The notes: generated from the sequence alone by a model not told the origin. 64,000 nucleotides of DNA from Bullera alba (GCA_001600095.1 BCIX01000001.1:310001-374000); one strand, 5' to 3'. Shown: positions 44,172-56,501, counted from the first letter of the stretch. Translations and numbers: made by a program.

Positions 44172-45846
44172 AGCTCTGTGATCAGTTGAAGCTGGGCGAG
44201 CTGGAGATCTCGAGACACTGTGTTGTACATGGAACGTGGCTATGAATGACGTGAAAGCAGTAAGCGCTCGTAGAGCGTCTTCAGACTGATTCAACCAGTT
44301 GCAGTCAATGCTGGGACAATTTGAACGACTGTAGCATAGGCAGAGAACCCGGCAAACGGTGCTGCACCTTTCGTGGTCAGTCCTTGTTCAGCGGCAGGGC
44401 TCCGGCTCGACCGAAGATCCCCTTCGATGGCCGCACCGTTGTTGTGATCGACAATCGATGACCCATGCCTTCGACATTCGCAAGTTGACGTCCACAGTAT
44501 CTTTGCTAGCTGAGCTGAAGTGCTAACTCGGTGATTTGATGTGGCCTGAGGGCACGAGGGTTCGCACATAATTAACGTACATATGATTGCCTGCGTCTCG
44601 GCTACGGCTGGGTTACATCGAAGCGAGTCCTCCCGGTGGTAGCATGTATAGCGTCTGCAGGTTGCGTGCTTATTGCCGGAGCGATTTAGTGTGATCGCGA
44701 GCGTCATGGGGACGGGAATTCGGTGTTTCCGTGCTACTCTCATATTCCCACTGAGTAAAAAAGCTCCGCCTACCTTACATAGCTGGCGGAAGCTGACGGG
44801 AGGTACGTGAGTCGACTGGTCTCGGTAACTTAAGCTACGATAGGTACGATGCACAACGTCCAAGACTGTCCAGGAAGGTCCAGGACCAGAAGTTTTGACG
44901 GCGGACTGATCCTGCGTAATCCCAGCTTCTGGTTCCCGCGAACTCGATCGATGTTAGAGTTCAGTATTAGGCTGCAGTTAGAAAGGCCTGGGGCAACAGA
45001 GTTCTGCTATCTGCTATCGGTTGATTAGCTAAAGCACCTAATCCCAATTCATCCTAGCTTCGAGTGGTAGCTTATCGCCATGTCGCCGTGCTTGTTCCGT
45101 GAGATAGCGCGAGATGAGGCGAGATGCTGCGGGCTGACAGTGTGATGACAGAAGAGGAACCGAGCTGCGCTGTGAGCTGTGAGGTGGGATGAGGTGCGTC
45201 TGTGAGGTCATTGCGTCGTCGCACTCTCATCTTGCGACCATCTCTCCGCTCTCGCTAAGGCCTGCTAACGCGCACTAACGCTAGCTCGCGCCCCGGTGGT
45301 TCCCCGGTGTCGATCTTAGAGGGACCTAGGGGGACCCTTGACAACCCCCCATTGCCGCCGGAGATGGAGCGAGGCTAACGTAACACCCCAGATCCACGAT
45401 TTGCTCCGGGTGTCGCCGGATGAATAGAGCGGGCAGGGAGCGGGGCAAAAACACACATGACGACTTGTTCCGACTTGCCGACCGGTCCGGTCTAATTGAG
45501 AAAACGCGGAGGAAGAGAGGGGTGGCATCAACGGTGAATTTATCGGTGCGATGGACAGCCGGCCCAGTTTGAACAGTGGACGGTGCTGCTATCGAGCAAA
45601 GAAAGGGGGGGAAAGGATTGCAGCATCTCTCTCGTTCTCAACATCACAACCACCTACAGCTACTCCTTGGCGACGCCCACAGCTCAATTGGCAAAGACAA
45701 CTCATACCCACCACCAGCAATATTCCAAGTACCTGTACGCTTTCAAGCGAGATCCTCGAACCGATAAGCGTTGAACGTTGAACCAGGACTTCTTCACCTG
45801 GTATCCACCAAACTGCATTGAACCCTCAGTCTCAATCAACATTTCA
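44172..45846. other. Gene-poor 1.7-kb gap rich in 10-bp tandem units
   Basis: No credible gene. Five places show tandem units with a 10-bp period: 44858-44887, 45099-45128, 45181-45200, 45255-45284 and 45321-45340. The last 250 bp before the next start are CT/CA-rich. A minus-strand frame of 190 codons at 44291-44863 has unnatural composition and no known motif. Confidence 0.5.
45099..45128. repeat. Three tandem 10-bp units
   Basis: GTGAGATAGC, GCGAGATGAG and GCGAGATGCT follow without gaps (shared core G-GAGAT-). Comparable triplets nearby: GTCCAAGACT/GTCCAGGAAG/GTCCAGGACC (44858-44887) and CTAAGGCCTG/CTAACGCGCA/CTAACGCTAG (45255-45284). Confidence 0.7.
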
Positions 45847-46760
45847 ATGGCGTCAGTCGAAGATCTCGTGTCGGGACTGTCGGGAGGAGTGCACGTCTCG
45901 CAAGATGGATACGAGTTGAAAGCGCTGCAAGTGAGTGCTTCGTCGATGCGACATCATCTTGTATCACTTGCTGACACTGGTCAAAGGAATACCTTCGTCA
46001 GACCATAACAATTCCAAACATCATCTCCACCTCGCCTGTCAACTACACCTCCCGGCCGCAACCTGCGTCTCGGTCGACGTCGACGACGAGAAAACACAAC
46101 TCGTTCCCTCAGTCCCTTCTCAATGACACCTCGAGTCAACCATACCCCTCGCCTTCGATCAACTCGCATGGCAACACCTCTTTCTTCCATTCCGCCGAGG
46201 ACATCTCGACGACAGGTCAGATTTCACGCCCGACAGCACTGAGACGGACATCGTCTTATGGTTTTGGAGGAAGCAAAGAGCATCCTATCACCGCTAGCAG
46301 CAGTGCTCTACCAGCGCCATCTCCCGCCATCGACTCTGGTTTCGAGTATGACGCCTTTGCGCCCATGTACCAACAGCCCCCCAACTCGTGGAACGGCACC
46401 TCGCACCAGCAGGCCTCTGGCAGTAGTAACCCTTGGTCTGCATTCTCTGGTCAATCAAGTGCATTCGGCCAACTCCAACAGTCTCAGAGTCAGTTCACGC
46501 AGTTCGCTCCCCAAAGCGAAAAATTTGGCTCGTTTGCCAATCGACCTTCGCAGGTCAGTGAGCGCGTAGTACCCGTCGAAGAGGAGGCGGACTTTGGGTA
46601 CGATGACGACGATATGATGGACGAGGATCGCGCGGAGGATGGCATCATCGATGATATGGACGAGGAGGACAGGGTCGAGATGGTCATGGGTCTCAGCTCA
46701 GGGGAAGAGGATCGGAGGTATCAATATGGATACGGGGGCTGGGACAGGGGTCGCCAGTGA
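45847..46760 (+). CDS. Ser/Gln-rich acidic-tailed protein, unknown
   Basis: Not recognised. Exons 45847-45930 and 45987-46760 give 285 residues. The first 40 residues (MASVEDLVSGLSGGVHVSQDGYELKALQEYLRQTI region) look ordered and helical; intron 1 falls after ALQ. The middle is Ser/Asn/Gln/Pro-rich with aromatic residues (FEYDAFAPMYQ, NPWSAFSGQSSAFGQL). The C-terminus is strongly acidic (FGYDDDDMMDEDRAEDGIIDDMDEEDRVEMVMGL) and ends YGYGGWDRGRQ. An ordered N-terminus plus low-complexity middle and acidic tail suggests a regulatory protein, but no family is named. Confidence 0.62.
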
Positions 46761-47588
46761 GCGGCTCCGAACTCAGGACTATCCAGATCTTTCCAGATCC
46801 ATCACCACTATAGAAATTTTGTACATACGAGTGCTTTGCGATCCTTGTGGACGCATGTTGTACCATAGTCACGTTGTAGATGCATCATGCCTTCAGCCGC
46901 AGGCGATCCGAACCTGTGCAGACACAGCAGCCAGATAGTCCATCGCTCGCTTGACGTCGCTGAATGGCGAGACACTGCGTCACTGGAGAGCTCTTGAGAG
47001 GCGCCGAGGCGGAAATGAGGACAGTCTCTTCTCGGCAGAAAGGTAAATAAGGATTCCGGCGCCATGCGTGTTCAACATCGTCATGAGGCGGTCGATTCAG
47101 ATGGGCTATCGATCCATGGCCATCGGATCGGAAGTAGTGAAGTACATTCATTGAATGCATGTCTGCTGCTGGACTTCGAGCGGTTACCTGGTGGACAAAG
47201 CTTAGAGGTTTGGGACGAAGCAACAGAGGGCTATGATATATGAGGATCGTAGGATGTCTGCCGGTCGCCGGCCCGGGTCGGCTCAATCTCTTCTGTCAGC
47301 TAAAAGCCGAGACACATCAGAATCCTCAGATCACGGATCTCGAATCACGGATGTGGTCAACAGCCTTCAACAGCCTTGTCCTATTTCTGCATCATTGTAA
47401 CGGCTTCTCTGATTATGGACATGGGTCACTGACTGCAAACTTTCACTAGGCATTCTGTCGAGCATCTGCGTCCGTGTATCGTGTATAATATGGAGGCCTT
47501 CGGTGCCTTCCGTCAGACCCATAAGCCCTCATAAGCCATTCTAGCAACGGAGCTCCGTCTGCCCTGGTCAATCGTCGGTCGAGGCCAT
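46761..47588. other. Convergent gap with short tandem duplications
   Basis: An 828-bp gap. Three 10-bp tandem pairs are visible: ATCCAGATCT/TTCCAGATCC (46781-46800), an exact TCAACAGCCT pair (47357-47376) and CATAAGCCCT/CATAAGCCAT (47520-47539). No gene is supported; a minus-strand frame near 46885-47286 is doubtful. Confidence 0.4.
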
Positions 47589-47954
47589 TCACCCCTCCGG
47601 CTCGTCAAGCGTGTCGCGCGACCAGTTGTCTTCAGAGTCGAGATCAAGGCTGATGACTTCCTGGCTGCCGAGCGACAATGGATCCTGACTTATGCCATCA
47701 CTGAATTCGGCCGGAACGATATCCGCCGAGTCGACCGAAGGGAACGAGGTCATGTTGTCAAGAAACTCCTCGTCCTGCTCCTTCATCTCCGTCTGGAAGT
47801 CGGATAGGATGCCGGGGCTGTGATTTGGACAGAAGCATTGACCGCAGGATGAGCATGCGCTGACCAGATTGTCTTTGGCCCATTGTTCCGGTAGTGCGCC
47901 GTACTTGGTCAATATGGTGTCCAGGCTAGGCAGGCTTGCGTCAAGAGACGACAT
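47589..47954 (-). CDS. Small CxxCGxCFC protein A
   Basis: Not recognised. A single exon of 121 residues from the ATG at 47954. A short helical N-terminus (SLPSLDTILTKYGALPEQWAKDNLVSA) leads into CSSCGQCFCPNH (Cys34, Cys37, Cys40, Cys42, His45), a possible single zinc site. The rest is acidic (MKEQDEEFLDNMTSF; SLDLDSEDNWSRDTLDEPEG). The neighbouring gene at 48457-48896 has the related pattern CDNCGTHFC followed by an acidic tail, so the two look like diverged tandem paralogues on the same strand. Frame is open upstream to 48083 without ATG. Gene status is moderate as it is short and intronless. Confidence 0.55.
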   Translation of the reverse strand: MSSLDASLPSLDTILTKYGALPEQWAKDNLVSACSSCGQCFCPNHSPGILSDFQTEMKEQDEEFLDNMTSFPSVDSADIVPAEFSDGISQDPLSLGSQEVISLDLDSEDNWSRDTLDEPEG

Positions 47955-48456
47955 GGTCGTCAGGTTGTGTAGTGGTCGCGCTCCCGGGCTAAGGTGCGTT
48001 GTTCGTAGGGGTGAGGTTGGTATGATGTGAGGAGGGAGGAGAGAGGGTGGCAAGACAGTCGTTTTTAGCTCTGCGAGTGTCAAGACTCCCTGTGACGATG
48101 TGAGGAAATCCTTTGTCTCCCCATGAAGGCGCCTTGATCTTGTGATATGAAACGCGTCACAAGTCGAGTCGAAGTGGCCAACCTTTCGCTGTGGGCGTAG
48201 TCAGAAAGGCCTGGTATGTACAACACTACAATATGACTCGCGATGAGTTGAGTCGAATGAGTGGCAATAAGATCTGGAAGCCTAGAGCTGGCACGTAAGC
48301 CAAGGTCCAGTCCTCCTGTCCCTCGCAGAGGGGTAAGCTGCTGTAGGTAGCGTTGAGTCGCGACCAGACGTACGTAACGTACATCGCAAGTACAGCCTCT
48401 TCGATGTGCAGACTAGTAGGCCAAGTCTGTCGTTTACCACTCTTAACGACCCCAGG
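47955..48456. other. Gap between the two CxxCG genes
   Basis: A 502-bp stretch with the promoter of protein A and the 3' end of protein B (both minus). Nothing else is seen. Confidence 0.35.
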
Positions 48457-48896
48457 CTAAACAACCGTATCGGGCTCCTCCTCCAACTCAGCGGCATCGC
48501 CAGGTTCGAAGCCCACCACTTCATCGTCGTCGTTGATGAAGACGGTGTCTGTTGATCGCCAGAGCGTCAGCAAGCGTCTCTTGCTCCATGTCCTGATTCT
48601 ATCTCACCGACTGGCGTATCCAATTCCACGATATCCGGTTCCGGCAGATTCTCCTCTTCTTCCTCTAGCTGCTGTACGTCCTCGGCCTTCTGCGCCTCTA
48701 GGTCATCCATGTATCTCAGGTCAATACCCGCATCCACCTTCGTGCAGAAGTGAGTGCCACAGTTGTCGCATACAGGCTGAAGGTCTTCGTTCTCGCCCCA
48801 GGTCTCTTCCTCTTGGCTCACGGCGTGTCCGCCGCAGTCGGTTCCGATGGGTGTGCTGTCTCCCGCGATGCCGAGTGGGTCATATGTGTCCGCCAT
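48457..48896 (-). CDS. Small CxxCGxxFC protein B
   Basis: Not recognised. Exons 48896-48608 and 48548-48457 give 126 residues. N-terminus MADTYDPLGIAGDSTPIGTDCGG, then a Cys cluster CDNCGTHFC (Cys43, Cys46, Cys51; Cys21 may also take part), a helical region VDAGIDLRYMDDLEAQKAEDVQQLEEE, and an acidic tail with EPDIVELDTPVDTVFINDDDEVVGFEPGD. The spacing CxxCGxxFC is shared with the gene downstream. One intron with clean signals (GTGAGA, TTGCTGAC branch, AACAG) supports a real gene. Confidence 0.62.
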
Positions 48897-49134
48897 GACG
48901 GTCTGGCGTCAGAGCTCAGCGAGTCAGCGGTGGGAAAGATGAGTGTTAGCGCAGTGTCAGTTTGTGAACGGGCAATGGTCAAATGGGGATATGCTGCAGA
49001 ACCCGAGCAGATCGACTGGTCGACGTCATTGGCGCTGATATTATTTGTCCTCTGCACAGGCTTGTCTCTGCTGGGTCAGTCAACTACGTTGCATGTGGCA
49101 CAATACACGGATCATCTCGTTCTCAGTACGTACA

Positions 49135-51511
49135 TCACACCAAGCGATGGATCACATCCTCGAGGTCCTTCCAATCCGTCTTCATCGACGACATCGGGAC
49201 TGTATCCACTCCACTCTCGTCGAAGAACACGACGCTGAGCCAGGTGTCAGCTAATCCTCCTACACGCATCGTATAGCTTTTGGGCCCGTGGGAAAGCATG
49301 ACTCACACCGCAGTCATGTCATCCCTCATGACTCTCACCCCCGCATCTCTCATGCTCAGAACCCTCTGCCTGGTCTCCCTGTCCCAAGGCCTGCCGCCGA
49401 GCGTATTGCGGATCAAGTGCGTCGCGGCGTTCGAGTCCTCGAACACCCAGCTCCCAGCATTTCGCCCCTCCGTCCCCGGAAGAGCTTCAGCCGGGAACCG
49501 GCGGGGTTCGGTGGGTGCTGTGAAGGGGTATAGCCTCGGTAAGACTTTCTTGGGTATGTCGCCAATGAACGGGTTTGATTGGTGGGCAGTGGTGAGAAGA
49601 GCCATCTCTTCTGAAGTGAGCCTGTCGCAGACTATTAAAGAGTCAGCCCATGATCCTCGAATCAACGATCACGTGGATGAGTACTCACTGCCATCGGTAA
49701 CGAGGACGATGAACTTGAGCTGCTCGCCCGACTTTGGATGGAGACACCTCGTCGTGATTTCCGGTCTGGCAGTCTTGTACGGCGGCGTCAGAACTGGCTT
49801 GGCCGGGCAATGGCGTTTTGAGCCCAGTGCATCTGCACTTCTAATAGGGGTATCAGTAAGAGATGCCCAGCGCAGCAGAAGCCCGGACCTGGGACGCCTC
49901 ACCTGTCGACCAATTCGGGGTCCCGCTTGAAAGCGAGATTGCCGAATGCTCTCGATGGCTGTCCTGTTCCCAGCACTCTCTTCCAGTATCCTATATCGCA
50001 CACCACGTCGTCGGCTTCTTCAGCGGGATGTCCAGCCCGGATCCTACCGGAGTCAGCGACATCCCCCCCTTGCCGTAATGTTACTTCAATTCTAGGGCAC
50101 CTACCGATCAGCCTCGACTGGGTTTTCAGGCTCGAGATCATCGCTCAGCACTTCACACCGCCATTGCCCAGTAGACGGGTGATACCATCCCGCCAAAGCT
50201 CGACTGTCGCCGCAGTTCGCAACGTGTAGCTGATCGCTTTGGACGTCGACCACAGCGGTGATTGCAGCTGAACCTCTGGCTGCGATGTCGGCAAGAGTGA
50301 GTAAAGTTGCTTGCGGGAATCCCGGGAGGACGGTGTTCATAGGCGTTTGGATCTGGGAGGAGAGTATAGCCTCAGGGGCAGACACAAGCTCGTGGTCCCA
50401 GGCGAGGAATCTGCGGAATTCAGCCTCGAGACTTTGATGTGCATGAAATTGAAACTCACGCGTGCTCTATGGCTTCCACCGTACCGAAATCCTCGTGCTC
50501 GTGGGCCATTGTCCAAGCCAGACACGCATGGAATGACCTTTTGAGCAACTGACTCACACCAGAGCTCCCTCCATGTCCATCAAACACCGAGATCATCACA
50601 AGGTCATCACCTCCCTCTTCTCCTTCATCTCCCACAACGTCCTCGGAGTTTGACTTGACTCTGATCGAAGCCCACTTGTCCCAGAAGGACGAGTCGGAAC
50701 TGACGGGTTCCAGCAGCGTCGCAAGGTCAGCTCGCGATACGATGTCAATAGCATGAGCATCTTCATCGCCTTTGGACGGCAGGACATTCTCGTCCCACCC
50801 CACGACGGGGTTGTTCTTCCTTTCGACCTTGACCGTTCGCTCCCTACTACGGAGGTAGGCCTCATTGTCCTCTTCAGGTTGGAGGACATGGTATGACGTC
50901 TGTTCACCGCCGATTCCGAACAGCCCGCCGAGGAAGGTGTATGAGAAAGTGGGTAAATGCTCAATCTGGAGCCATCCCCATCGGCCGTCGAATGTCCCGG
51001 TATGTGTTCGCTCTTTCTTCCCATTGCCATCATAGCCATCGGACGAGTCGGCATAAGCCGTCAGGATGAGGAGGTAGGCAGAGACTGCACCAGCTGTCAA
51101 TCCTGCCAGAGCGAGACGGACCATGTGCCGAGTTGACAGACCCAGGGGCTCGAGTGGCATCGAGAAGGCTTCCGGAGAGGGGGGCTGTCGAGGAGAGAAG
51201 AAAGGGGGAGGAGCTTCGTCGTTCGAGCCTTTTCGAGGTTTGGACGACCTCGAGGATTTGACCCGAAAGAAGGGGGTGGAATGCGATAGAGAAACTCGCT
51301 GACGGCTGAGAGGTCGGTGTCCAGCGAGAAGTGAGAAAAATCGCCTGTTGCCCCAGCCATACGGCAAGGGGTCTTGAGTGTTGGGTCCGATAATAGGGAA
51401 CGGGGGAGGCGGCGGTGGTGGGCTCTGCGGTGCCGATGCTGTGACGATACGAGAGAGTCGATGTCCTGCAGTCCGGTTGGGCTTCGCTGCCATCCATGGG
51501 AATCTGAGCAT
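49135..51511 (-). CDS. PTC5: Mitochondrial PP2C phosphatase (PDH phosphatase-like)
   Basis: Ptc5/PDP1-type enzymes dephosphorylate the E1 alpha subunit of pyruvate dehydrogenase in mitochondria. Exons 51511-50460, 50410-50105, 50043-49903, 49840-49689, 49631-49307 and 49234-49135 give 691 residues. The N-terminus MLRFPWMAAKPNRTAGHRLSR is basic and lacks acids (presequence). A membrane segment LALAGLTAGAVSAYLLILTAY follows near residue 135-155. PP2C motifs: DEDAHAI, VFDGHGGSSGVSQLL, AITAVVDVQSDQLHVANCGDSRA, FIVLVTDGICDRLTSEE and RDDMTAVVVFFDESG. The metal-binding Asp residues are present. The start was taken at the first ATG; the frame is open a little further upstream. Confidence 0.9.
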
Positions 51512-51881
51512 AGCGAGGGATGGGGATCTCGGTATGGGCAATCTAAGAGATCAGCTAGACTGAGAGGAGTGAGACGTGTGGAGACGAGAGCCCAGCTGCG
51601 TCCCGCTTTATACGACCAGAGTGGTCGAGAATCCCATCAAAGGACAGCCTGCGCGTCTGCAGAGTGTCTCTCACAAAGGTCTGCGCTCGCCGCCTGCCAT
51701 GTATGGTGAAAGGTGGAGAATGTCACACGTGTGATTTTGTAGCCTTCCATCACCGTCGAGCAGCAGGACAGGGAGTCGGCGCTCGGTTTCAGGGGGACGA
51801 TGGTTGTCATTCGGTCCACGCCCAGCTTCTATGGAAATACATTTTGGTTCGAAATCCTATCGCAATGCTGAAGAGGACTCA
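51512..51881. other. PTC5 promoter / SSS1 3' end
   Basis: A 370-bp gap with the promoter of PTC5 and the terminator of the Sec61 gamma gene. No other feature is seen. Confidence 0.35.
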
Positions 51882-52412
51882 TCATGCTCCTCCACTACGA
51901 TGTGTCAGCTCATTCTGCGCCATTTATGCCAGCTGAGTGCATGGTTCACGGAAGGGAACTCACACCAAGATGTTGTTACTGAAAAGGTGAAACCCAATGT
52001 CAGCTTGCGCGCTCATTTAGCCAGGACAGGCGCTGCTGCCCGGTGAAGCAACGTCTTATGCTAGAGACTGTATCCCCACTCACATAGGGATGTGAATCAA
52101 TTTGACGAGGTATCCAATGAAACCCATCACCACGAATCCAATAGCCACTGCTCGGCATAGCTGGATGTACTCTGCATTTGTCAGTCCGGTGTTCCTCGCC
52201 ATCCCGATACAGCTCCACCCAGAACTGCCTGTCTAGTGGTCGCGCTGCTCACCCGCTTTCGTTGGCTTGGTACACCTGTTGACAAACTACCCAAGTCAAC
52301 ACACCACCCTTGACCCGATAACAACCCGCTTTCGGCGCAGAGCACTCACCAGCGTTCCCTCCTTGATGAAACTCTGGGGGATGTCGGCAAAGTCCTTGAG
52401 CTGCTCGGCCAT
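51882..52412 (-). CDS. SSS1: Sec61 gamma subunit
   Basis: Essential small subunit of the ER protein-conducting channel. Exons 52412-52350, 52286-52253, 52171-52084, 51978-51964 and 51894-51882 give 70 residues, the usual length. Sequence order: MAEQLKDFADIPQSFIKEG, FVNRCTKPTKAEY, and the single membrane helix RAVAIGFVVMGFIGYLVKLI, then HIPINNILVGGA. The family signature FVxRCxKPxxKEY-type is clear. The last two coding exons are only 15 and 13 nt; they encode the conserved IPINNILVGG end, so four introns interrupt a 213-nt coding region. Confidence 0.96.
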
Positions 52413-52760
52413 GGTGAGTGAGGGTGGATAGGAAGGACGGGTGAAGGAGAGAAGGTGGTACGGGAGATTGTATTGAGTCGGGTCGTGCGGTTTGCTCAAG
52501 AGGTGTGGAATCAGGTCGCCCGACGCTGGATCGATGGATGGTTGCCGAATCCGGAATCAAAATTCAGTAAAGACGTGGAACCAGAACTGCGTGCGCGCTG
52601 GCGCTGCAGCGGCTGACTTAGGATGGGGATCATGCAATCATGTGCTTGTCAACAGATAGCAGCAATGCTGAAGCAGGGCTCATGCATGAGGATGCTATAT
52701 GCTGACACCAATCCGATGGAATGTGCAAAATAGATGCAGAAATATCAACAAAGCCTCTCA
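52413..52760. other. SSS1 promoter / COQ5 3' end
   Basis: A 348-bp gap with the promoter of the Sec61 gamma gene and the 3' flank of COQ5; no gene. Confidence 0.35.
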
Positions 52761-54029
<1,269 letters not shown>

Positions 54030-54688
54030 GGTGGTCAGGTGATCCTAATTCTTGAGATCGTATGTTTTCGACAGGAGCTATAGTCGCGATTGTCCAGTGA
54101 CTAGGCCATCAGGTTGATCTCGCTCGATGCGACATCGACGCAACACCGTCCGTGGTGAAACGACACTTTTTGATTCCGTGCCTGGACTTTTTGTCTCTCA
54201 TGGCGTGTTTTGATCCCGCTGTGTGTGAGTCACAGAGTGAGCTCATCGGAGATCTTTGTTGGGTGGGTGGTGGTGAGACCGACGCAGCCCTTTTCATCAT
54301 GGCCCAGGACAAAAAGTCGAGAACATGCATTCATATCGTGTACTCGTAGTCGCAACTTGTCCCTTTTTGTTCAGTCGTCTGTTCTCTGCCTCGTCACAAG
54401 GCTGGCGGTCAAATCGCTTCAGCCTTAGCTTGCTTACACCTCCGCGGGACAGCGATCGAGCCGACCGAATCAGAGGTTCCGTTATCGATAAAATTGCACC
54501 CACTTTGACGAGTCAAGAACCTCCAAGTCGTCCGCATTTCTTGGCCTTGGCATATACGTCCACCATCGATCGTCGACCGCACCTTCGCATTCCTCTCTCC
54601 TCTTGTTGATTTATTAGCATAGGCGTTTTACAACGAGTTAAGTCACATAGCGCATTTCCACATACCGGTATCACAAACTCGCATCACG
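54030..54688. promoter_or_regulatory. Divergent COQ5/GPI-protein promoter
   Basis: A 659-bp gap between divergent genes; no coding or RNA gene. The 3' part (54600-54688) is A/T- and C-rich, as before other starts here. Confidence 0.4.
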
Positions 54689-55944
54689 ATGCCCAGATCC
54701 ACTTCTGGCCCTGCTACCTTGACCTTGATCGCTTTCCAACTCTTCGCCTACCTCACCCCAACCTTGGCATCAGTTCCTGGACCTAGAGACATTGTTTCCA
54801 GTGTACTGGGATCAGCGGCATCCGTGTCGAAGAGGGCCGATGGAGGGTACACCGATCCTGCAGCAGCAGGAGGTGATATGTTGACGGTAGGTGACCGGCA
54901 CCCGTGTTGTTGAGGGCCAGGCTGATCGTTGCTGTAGTATGTGAATGGCACATACCCAGCTGGACTGGGTGAGCCCCTGAACGTCATCCTATCAGCGGAT
55001 TCAGATAAGGAGGTCCTGGTGCCCTCTGTCGACGATGGTGGATTCCTCAACTACATGCTGTAAGTAGCGAGCTAGCCAGGGCAAGTTCCTTCTAGTCGTA
55101 GATAAATCTGATAATGAACGCCTAGGTCGACGCAGTTCGGCGAGGAATGTCTAGGCCAGAAGCTCGGATCGTCCCACGACGCCAACTTGGGCGACGGACA
55201 GGGCAACAAGACCGAGAGGGAGACCCTGCGGTGGAACTACGGCGACCCATACCTCGGCACATGCAGGGAGACGTTCGAGGGTGGCAATCACTTGCGATAT
55301 TGGATCCAGAACAACACCGGAGCGTACTTCATGGCTGTCAGTGTGGAGATGGATGCGAACAAGAACCACGACATCGTGCCAAATGGGTAGGTCGACCGCA
55401 AGTCAAGATTGGGTCAGGATACTTACTGAGTCTTCAGATACAACCTTGGTCGAGACTACATGGTCGGTAACCTCACAGGGACGGAGTTCGAATCGCGGAA
55501 TGTCACCAACCAGACCACCTTCTCCGGAACGTCAACTTGGAAGAACTATACGTATCAGACGGATGTGCGATACGTCTCTGGCCTTCTGCAAAACTCCAGT
55601 GGTGAGTGGCCGCCGGGCTCGCTATCTGGCGTCGGGAGTGCAGGGACTGACAGTCCGCGATAGAGGGTGTCAACCACTACATAACGTGAGCACAGCCGTC
55701 AGCCCTGCATGAAACGATTCTAACTGCTGCGTAGCGTCGAAGCACAGGGTCAGCCTGCAATTGACGGTCTGGTCGCCGTGCTCACCGTCAGGATCATGGA
55801 GAGGCCCCAATCGTGAGTCCCCGGAGTATCAGTGGGATTCATTACTGATCATCGACCAGTTCTGCCCTGGCCGTGCTTTCGAGAGCGTCACTGGCCACAC
55901 TTGTCCCCTCTTTCTTCCTCGCTGCGCTATTCATCCTGGCATAG
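54689..55944 (+). CDS. GPI-anchored secreted glycoprotein, unknown
   Basis: Exons 54689-54886, 54938-55059, 55126-55386, 55438-55601, 55664-55685, 55735-55812 and 55860-55944 give 309 residues. A signal peptide (LTLIAFQLFAYLTPTLAS, cleaved near residue 28) is followed by a Lys-Arg site (VSKRADGG, about residue 50) typical of Kex2 processing. Eight N-glycosylation sequons are seen (NGT, NKT, NNT, NLT, NVT, NQT, NYT, NSS). The C-terminus SALAVLSRASLATLVPSFFLAALFILA is a short spacer plus hydrophobic tail, typical of a GPI anchor signal. The last intron donor contains an in-frame TGA, so unspliced RNA would encode a protein without anchor. No enzyme motif is recognised; a cell-wall or surface role is inferred. 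Confidence 0.8.
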
Positions 55945-56501
55945 ACGCCAGGAGATCATCTTCCTCGCCATTACACCTATCGACCAACTGAACTACCTGG
56001 ATCCAAACCACATCACGACCGAACTCCCTGTTGGCATTGCATTAAATTATAGATGGGCAGCCTTTTCACGTTTATCAATAACACCGTCCGAGTCAGATTA
56101 GAACCTTCATGCACACTGTATCCATAGGCAGCATCCAGGAGCACCAGCGCGTCCAGCAGGACCAACCATCGCGCCTCGATGAGGGTGTGTCCCGGCAATG
56201 CGACGTCATATTGATTTTTGCCACATCCAACCGAGGGCGGAGGTGGAGGTCACCGCTGGCCCAGTGAGCTGAGACCGCTGCTCCAGGTGGCATGGGTTCC
56301 GCTACTCATAGTACTCATATTCCATTCAGTTCCTTTCGTTGCATCAGTCGACTTGCTTCATAGACACTGTAAACTCGACATCTGCGACGTGAAAGCGGAG
56401 AGAGTGTGCTTGTAGCTCAAAAAACTACAAAGAATCCACGGCGGACCACTACACGCCAATTCTTCGTCAACTCCTACACGACCTTCTCACGCTTATTCAA
56501 C
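55945..56501. promoter_or_regulatory. UBA1 upstream region
   Basis: A 557-bp gap with the terminator of the GPI-protein gene and the promoter of UBA1. No other feature. Confidence 0.4.

Noticed and set aside
44291..44863. A 190-codon minus-strand open frame in the gap after the PI31-like gene.
   Set aside because: Cys- and Arg-heavy composition, no motif, no splice or codon-bias support; likely a chance frame.
46885..47286. A 133-codon minus-strand frame as a possible small gene.
   Set aside because: No recognisable domain, mixed composition, and it overlaps 3' flanks; not supported.
48490..48530. GGTTCGAAGCC resembling a tRNA B box.
   Set aside because: It lies in the coding exon of protein B, and no A box or cloverleaf could be found around it.
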